Shown here one piece after another: positions 61,215 through 64,000 of a DNA stretch of 64,000 nt. The DNA is from Solobacterium sp. (GTDB lineage Bacteria > Bacillota_I > Bacilli_A > Erysipelotrichales > Erysipelotrichaceae). The DNA lies in the NCBI GenBank assembly GCA_017512725.1, contig JAFWEW010000023.1, positions 29,117-93,116 on the forward strand. The letters run 5' to 3'. The position numbers and the translations under genes are program-made. Below the pieces are notes generated by a model that had not been told where the DNA came from, searched no databases, and saw only the letters and a list, made by a program, of their open reading frames with translations. Every line of letters starts with the position of its first letter. Positions within the stretch are counted from its first letter, which is position 1.

Positions 61215-62680
61215 ATAAAAACTATTTCAAATATCTGGTACGGAACCGGAAGCTTCTGATCGGATTCTTCTTTGTTCTGTATCTGGTCATCTCGCTGTTT
61301 CTGTTCCGGATTGACCGGTCGCGGGAGATCTTCTGCAGTATCGTCATGACAGCGGTGATCCTTTCGCTGGGAATGGCATTTGTACTTCCGGTACTGCTGT
61401 TTTCATTCGCAATGCGAAGAAACAGTGCGGATGTCTATTTTGCCCTGCCGGTTTCAAGAAAAGAGATGCGGCTGACCAGTCTGCTGTTTGCCTTTGCATT
61501 ATGTTACGGGTATTTTCTGATCACGGTACTGATTGCCTGGCTGCTGTGCGGAATCGGTACGGTACGGCTGCTTCATCTTGCGGTGATTCTGGTATTCTTC
61601 GCATTTGTGTGTGCGGCAATGCTTGTGATCAACAGCTTTCTGTATCTGATCGGAAACAACATTCCGGACGGCATCATCATTCTGGCGGCATATACCATGT
61701 TTCCGCTCTTTGCGGTACTTGCCGAAGATCTGATCGTCAGCAATCTCATTGCCGGCAATATGATCCTTGTAAATCCGGCAAAGGCATGGATCCTCTCACC
61801 GATTTCGGTCTTGGTTACCAACTGCATTGCAGTCATTGATTTCCGGCTTGCGGATTTCAATATTCCGTATTTTGCGGCAGGTGTACTGTATGCATTCATC
61901 GGCTGGTTCGGCCTGAAGAAGGAATTTGATGAGCGCAAGTCCGAACGGGCAGAACATATTTCTGATCATCCGCTTGCCTACAAGACGATCATCAACTGTT
62001 ATGCGGCACTGTTTTCCCTGCTGTTTGCCTCCTCCCTGGTCCATTATCCGGAAGCGGAATATGTCGTGGCATTTGTGATGCTGCTGGGATGCTACATCAT
62101 CGCAACCTTCCTGTATCAGAGAAAACTGAAACTGGAATGGAAGAGCCTTGCGCTGTTTGGGGCGGAAGTGATCATCAGTCTGGCAATTATGGTTGTCGGC
62201 TGGAACACCAGAGGCTTTGGCCTGGCGGATCAGATCCCGCTGTCACAGGGAGATACGCTTACCTATGAGTATTATCTGATGGCAGATCAGGATGATCTTG
62301 GCAGAGGAAAAGACATGAGCATGAATGAAGTTCATGAGGCGTATGTCGGCTTTACCCTTGCCGTTAAGACAGACCGGATCGAAGAACATCAGGAAGTCAT
62401 TGATCTGATGGAGTCTTACCGGAAAAAGGCAATCGACAACTACTATGCCCGTAAGGAACAGGAATACAGCGGTTACCTGAGGACCATGAATTCCCGAAAC
62501 GGCAACAGCATTCTGGAATACACCTATCCGACCTTTGCGCCGATCTCAGAAGAAGATCTCAGAATCATCAACCGGTATGCCGAGGTAACGGTAAACTGCT
62601 ATGAATATTATGAAAAATGGGATGAGGAGCCGGAGAAGCTTCTGGAGGATTATCTGGACTGGAGAGCACATCAGAGCTGA
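61211..62680 (+). CDS. ABC transporter membrane protein
   Basis: A 489-residue protein with at least eight hydrophobic segments spread over residues 12-335 and a C-terminal soluble region of about 150 residues that should lie outside the membrane. Charged features in the soluble part include MADQDDLGRGKDMSMNEVHE. It resembles YtrC/D-type ABC-2 permeases by position and topology rather than by a sharp motif. The ATG overlaps the ATPase stop by 4 bases, so the three genes GntR-ATPase-permease form one operon. Substrate unknown; cell-envelope stress responses are typical of the group. Confidence 0.8.
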   Translation: MNKNYFKYLVRNRKLLIGFFFVLYLVISLFLFRIDRSREIFCSIVMTAVILSLGMAFVLPVLLFSFAMRRNSADVYFALPVSRKEMRLTSLLFAFALCYGYFLITVLIAWLLCGIGTVRLLHLAVILVFFAFVCAAMLVINSFLYLIGNNIPDGIIILAAYTMFPLFAVLAEDLIVSNLIAGNMILVNPAKAWILSPISVLVTNCIAVIDFRLADFNIPYFAAGVLYAFIGWFGLKKEFDERKSERAEHISDHPLAYKTIINCYAALFSLLFASSLVHYPEAEYVVAFVMLLGCYIIATFLYQRKLKLEWKSLALFGAEVIISLAIMVVGWNTRGFGLADQIPLSQGDTLTYEYYLMADQDDLGRGKDMSMNEVHEAYVGFTLAVKTDRIEEHQEVIDLMESYRKKAIDNYYARKEQEYSGYLRTMNSRNGNSILEYTYPTFAPISEEDLRIINRYAEVTVNCYEYYEKWDEEPEKLLEDYLDWRAHQS

Positions 62681-62719
62681 AGAAGTGCGATAATCAAAGC
62701 AGGACAGGAGAATTCGTTT

Positions 62720-63145
62720 ATGGAATACAGAAAATTCGGGAACCGCTATCTGGTGCGCATGGACCCGGGAGAAGAAATCCTCACAAAGGTGAAGGAACTC
62801 TGTGAAGCAGAGAACATCACCCTTGGAGAATTCCGGGGGCTTGGAGCGGCAGATGAGCTGGAGCTCGGTCTCTATGACGTTGTGAAAAAACAGTATTTCA
62901 AAGAGGAATACCACGGGCAGTATGAAATCACCTCGCTGTTCGGTACGATCAGTGAGATGAACGGCAGTGTTTATCTCCACGCGCATCTGTCTGCCGGTAC
63001 GCTTCATGGCATATCGCTCGGCGGGCACCTGAATCGGGCAGTGATTTCCGGCACCTGTGAAATGATCGTGGAACCGATGGAAGGGCATGTCGGAAGAGCC
63101 GTCAATGAAATGACGGGACTCAACGACCTGAAGTTTGATTCATGA
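62720..63145 (+). CDS. PPC/DUF296 domain protein
   Basis: A 141-residue PPC (DUF296) domain protein. The domain is known from plant AT-hook regulators and as a free-standing bacterial protein. The metal-site histidines are seen in VYLHAHLSAGTLHGISLGGHL (read in blocks), and the opening YLVRMDPGEEILTKVKELC is typical. It likely forms a trimer; its biochemical role in bacteria is unknown. Its stop region overlaps the start of tcdA by 4 bases. Confidence 0.87.
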   Translation: MEYRKFGNRYLVRMDPGEEILTKVKELCEAENITLGEFRGLGAADELELGLYDVVKKQYFKEEYHGQYEITSLFGTISEMNGSVYLHAHLSAGTLHGISLGGHLNRAVISGTCEMIVEPMEGHVGRAVNEMTGLNDLKFDS

Positions 63146-63876
63146 ACGGCGCATTCCAGCGGACAAGACGGCTGATCGGGGATGCGGCAATGGAGAAGCT
63201 TGTCCATTCCCGGGTTGCGGTATTTGGCCTTGGCGGAGTGGGCGGCAGCTGCGTGGAGGCGCTGGCAAGAAGCGGCGTCGGGACACTGGATCTGATCGAC
63301 AGTGATGAAGTGGTGCTTTCCAATCTGAACCGTCAGGCATTCGCGGCTGTTCACACGATCGGCATGAAAAAAACAGATGCCGCAAAAGAGCGGATCGCAG
63401 ATATTGCGCCGTCTGCGGCGGTCAATCTCTATCCGATCTTCTATCTGCCGGATACGGCAGAAACAATACCGTTTGCGGAATTTGATTATGTGGTCGATGC
63501 GATCGATACCGTGACCGCAAAGATCGATCTGATCCTGCGGGCAAAAGAAGCAGGTGTTCCGATTATCTCCTGCATGGGAACCGGGAACCGCCTCGATCCG
63601 TCGCTGCTTACAATTAAGGATATTTATAAAACGTATGGTGATCCGCTGGCGAAGGTGATGCGGCATGAACTGCGGAAGCGGAATGTGGAATCCCTGGACG
63701 TATGCTGTTCCGCGGAAGATCCGATCCGGCCGCTGGAAGAAGCAGAGGAAGAAGACCGGGGGAACCGGAGAAGTGTACCGGCTTCTTCTGCGTTTGTACC
63801 TCCCGCAGCGGGAATTCTGATCGCTTCCCATGTGGTACGGCACCTGATTTGTGAACCTGAAAAACCGCATAAATAA
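63142..63876 (+). CDS. tcdA: tRNA threonylcarbamoyladenosine dehydratase
   Basis: A 244-residue ThiF/E1-like enzyme that cyclises t6A at position 37 of ANN-decoding tRNAs to the ct6A hydantoin form. It has the nucleotide motif GLGGVGGSC (about 29-37), the LNRQAFA arginine, VDAIDTVTAK and CMGTGNRLDPS. The ending ASSAFVPPAAGILIASHVV is typical of TcdA. It overlaps the PPC gene by 4 bases and ends before a terminator. Confidence 0.93.
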   Translation: MNGAFQRTRRLIGDAAMEKLVHSRVAVFGLGGVGGSCVEALARSGVGTLDLIDSDEVVLSNLNRQAFAAVHTIGMKKTDAAKERIADIAPSAAVNLYPIFYLPDTAETIPFAEFDYVVDAIDTVTAKIDLILRAKEAGVPIISCMGTGNRLDPSLLTIKDIYKTYGDPLAKVMRHELRKRNVESLDVCCSAEDPIRPLEEAEEEDRGNRRSVPASSAFVPPAAGILIASHVVRHLICEPEKPHK

Positions 63877-63884
63877 GCGCAATG

Positions 63885-63919
63885 GCGTCAACCTATGAAT
63901 GGTTGGCGCTTTTGCTTTT
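63885..63919 (+). terminator. Terminator after tcdA
   Basis: GCGTCAACC (63885-63893) pairs with GGTTGGCGC (63901-63909) with one mismatch or wobble, followed by TTTTGCTTTT. The remaining 80 bases to the window end show no recognisable feature. Confidence 0.8.
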
Positions 63920-64000
63920 CGTGATATGATTCTTAACTACAGCCGACATGCTGGTCAGAGCGTATTAAAAATATCGTCAATACTTCTTTAATTTTCTAAC

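Noticed and set aside
1..64000. CRISPR arrays, insertion sequences, integrases and phage genes
   Set aside because: No regularly spaced repeats, transposase or integrase motifs, or phage structural genes were found on either strand.

Overview
The window is a gene-dense stretch of a Bacillota (low-GC Gram-positive type) chromosome of middling GC. Evidence for the phylum: a T-box leader, a PTS trehalose operon with a GntR-type TreR, strong AGGAGG ribosome sites, a Bacillus-type Fe-S PurF, DeoR and YtrA-type GntR regulators, and pairs of asymmetric ABC exporters. The gene mix (AsnA, PepD, HxlAB, TrkAH, heterodimeric ABC exporters) would fit a gut or oral anaerobe such as an Erysipelotrichales or clostridial lineage, but that placement is a guess. 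No rRNA, tRNA, CRISPR array, prophage or insertion sequence was recognised.

Layout. 1-10120 is branched-chain amino acid synthesis: the 3' end of a first ilvB plus ilvN, a T-box leader with an isoleucine ATC specifier, ilvA and ridA, a divergent DUF815 ATPase, then a complete ilvB-ilvN-ilvC-ilvD-ilvE operon. 10191-16166 holds pepD, an M15-type peptidase that lacks the usual catalytic glutamate, a DUF2130 protein overlapping a TatD-like gene, and an AT-rich AAA_14/DUF4143 ATPase gene behind a perfect inverted repeat. 16319-20755 is the trehalose regulon (treR, treP, treC) with three TreR-like operators. 20855-29652 has asnA, a two-gene ABC exporter, a threonine aldolase, a DeoR regulator and an hxlA-hxlB-cupin operon (ribulose monophosphate enzymes).

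29795-36121 is the least characterised part: a small protein with a double-glycine leader-like N-terminus, followed by a tightly packed, co-directional run of ten small genes (CPBP protease, P-loop kinase, two phosphoesterases, CAT-like acyltransferase, ASCH, TfoX-N and three unknowns).

36240-47074 is a purine operon, purE-F-M-N-O-H-D-L, behind an unclassified leader with two terminator-like hairpins. The last two steps of IMP synthesis are split between an archaeal-type PurO cyclohydrolase and a stand-alone AICAR formyltransferase. purC, purB and purK are not in the window.

47170-63919 carries a MATE exporter, TrkA/TrkH potassium uptake, a zinc-ribbon protein, a hydrolase-thpR-HAD-TIM-barrel run, a second asymmetric ABC exporter pair, a YtrA-type GntR/ABC/permease operon behind three 9-nt direct repeats, a PPC (DUF296) protein and TcdA. 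The functional themes are isoleucine/valine/leucine synthesis, purine synthesis and trehalose use. HxlAB could supply or drain pentose phosphate for the neighbouring purine operon; that link is inference.
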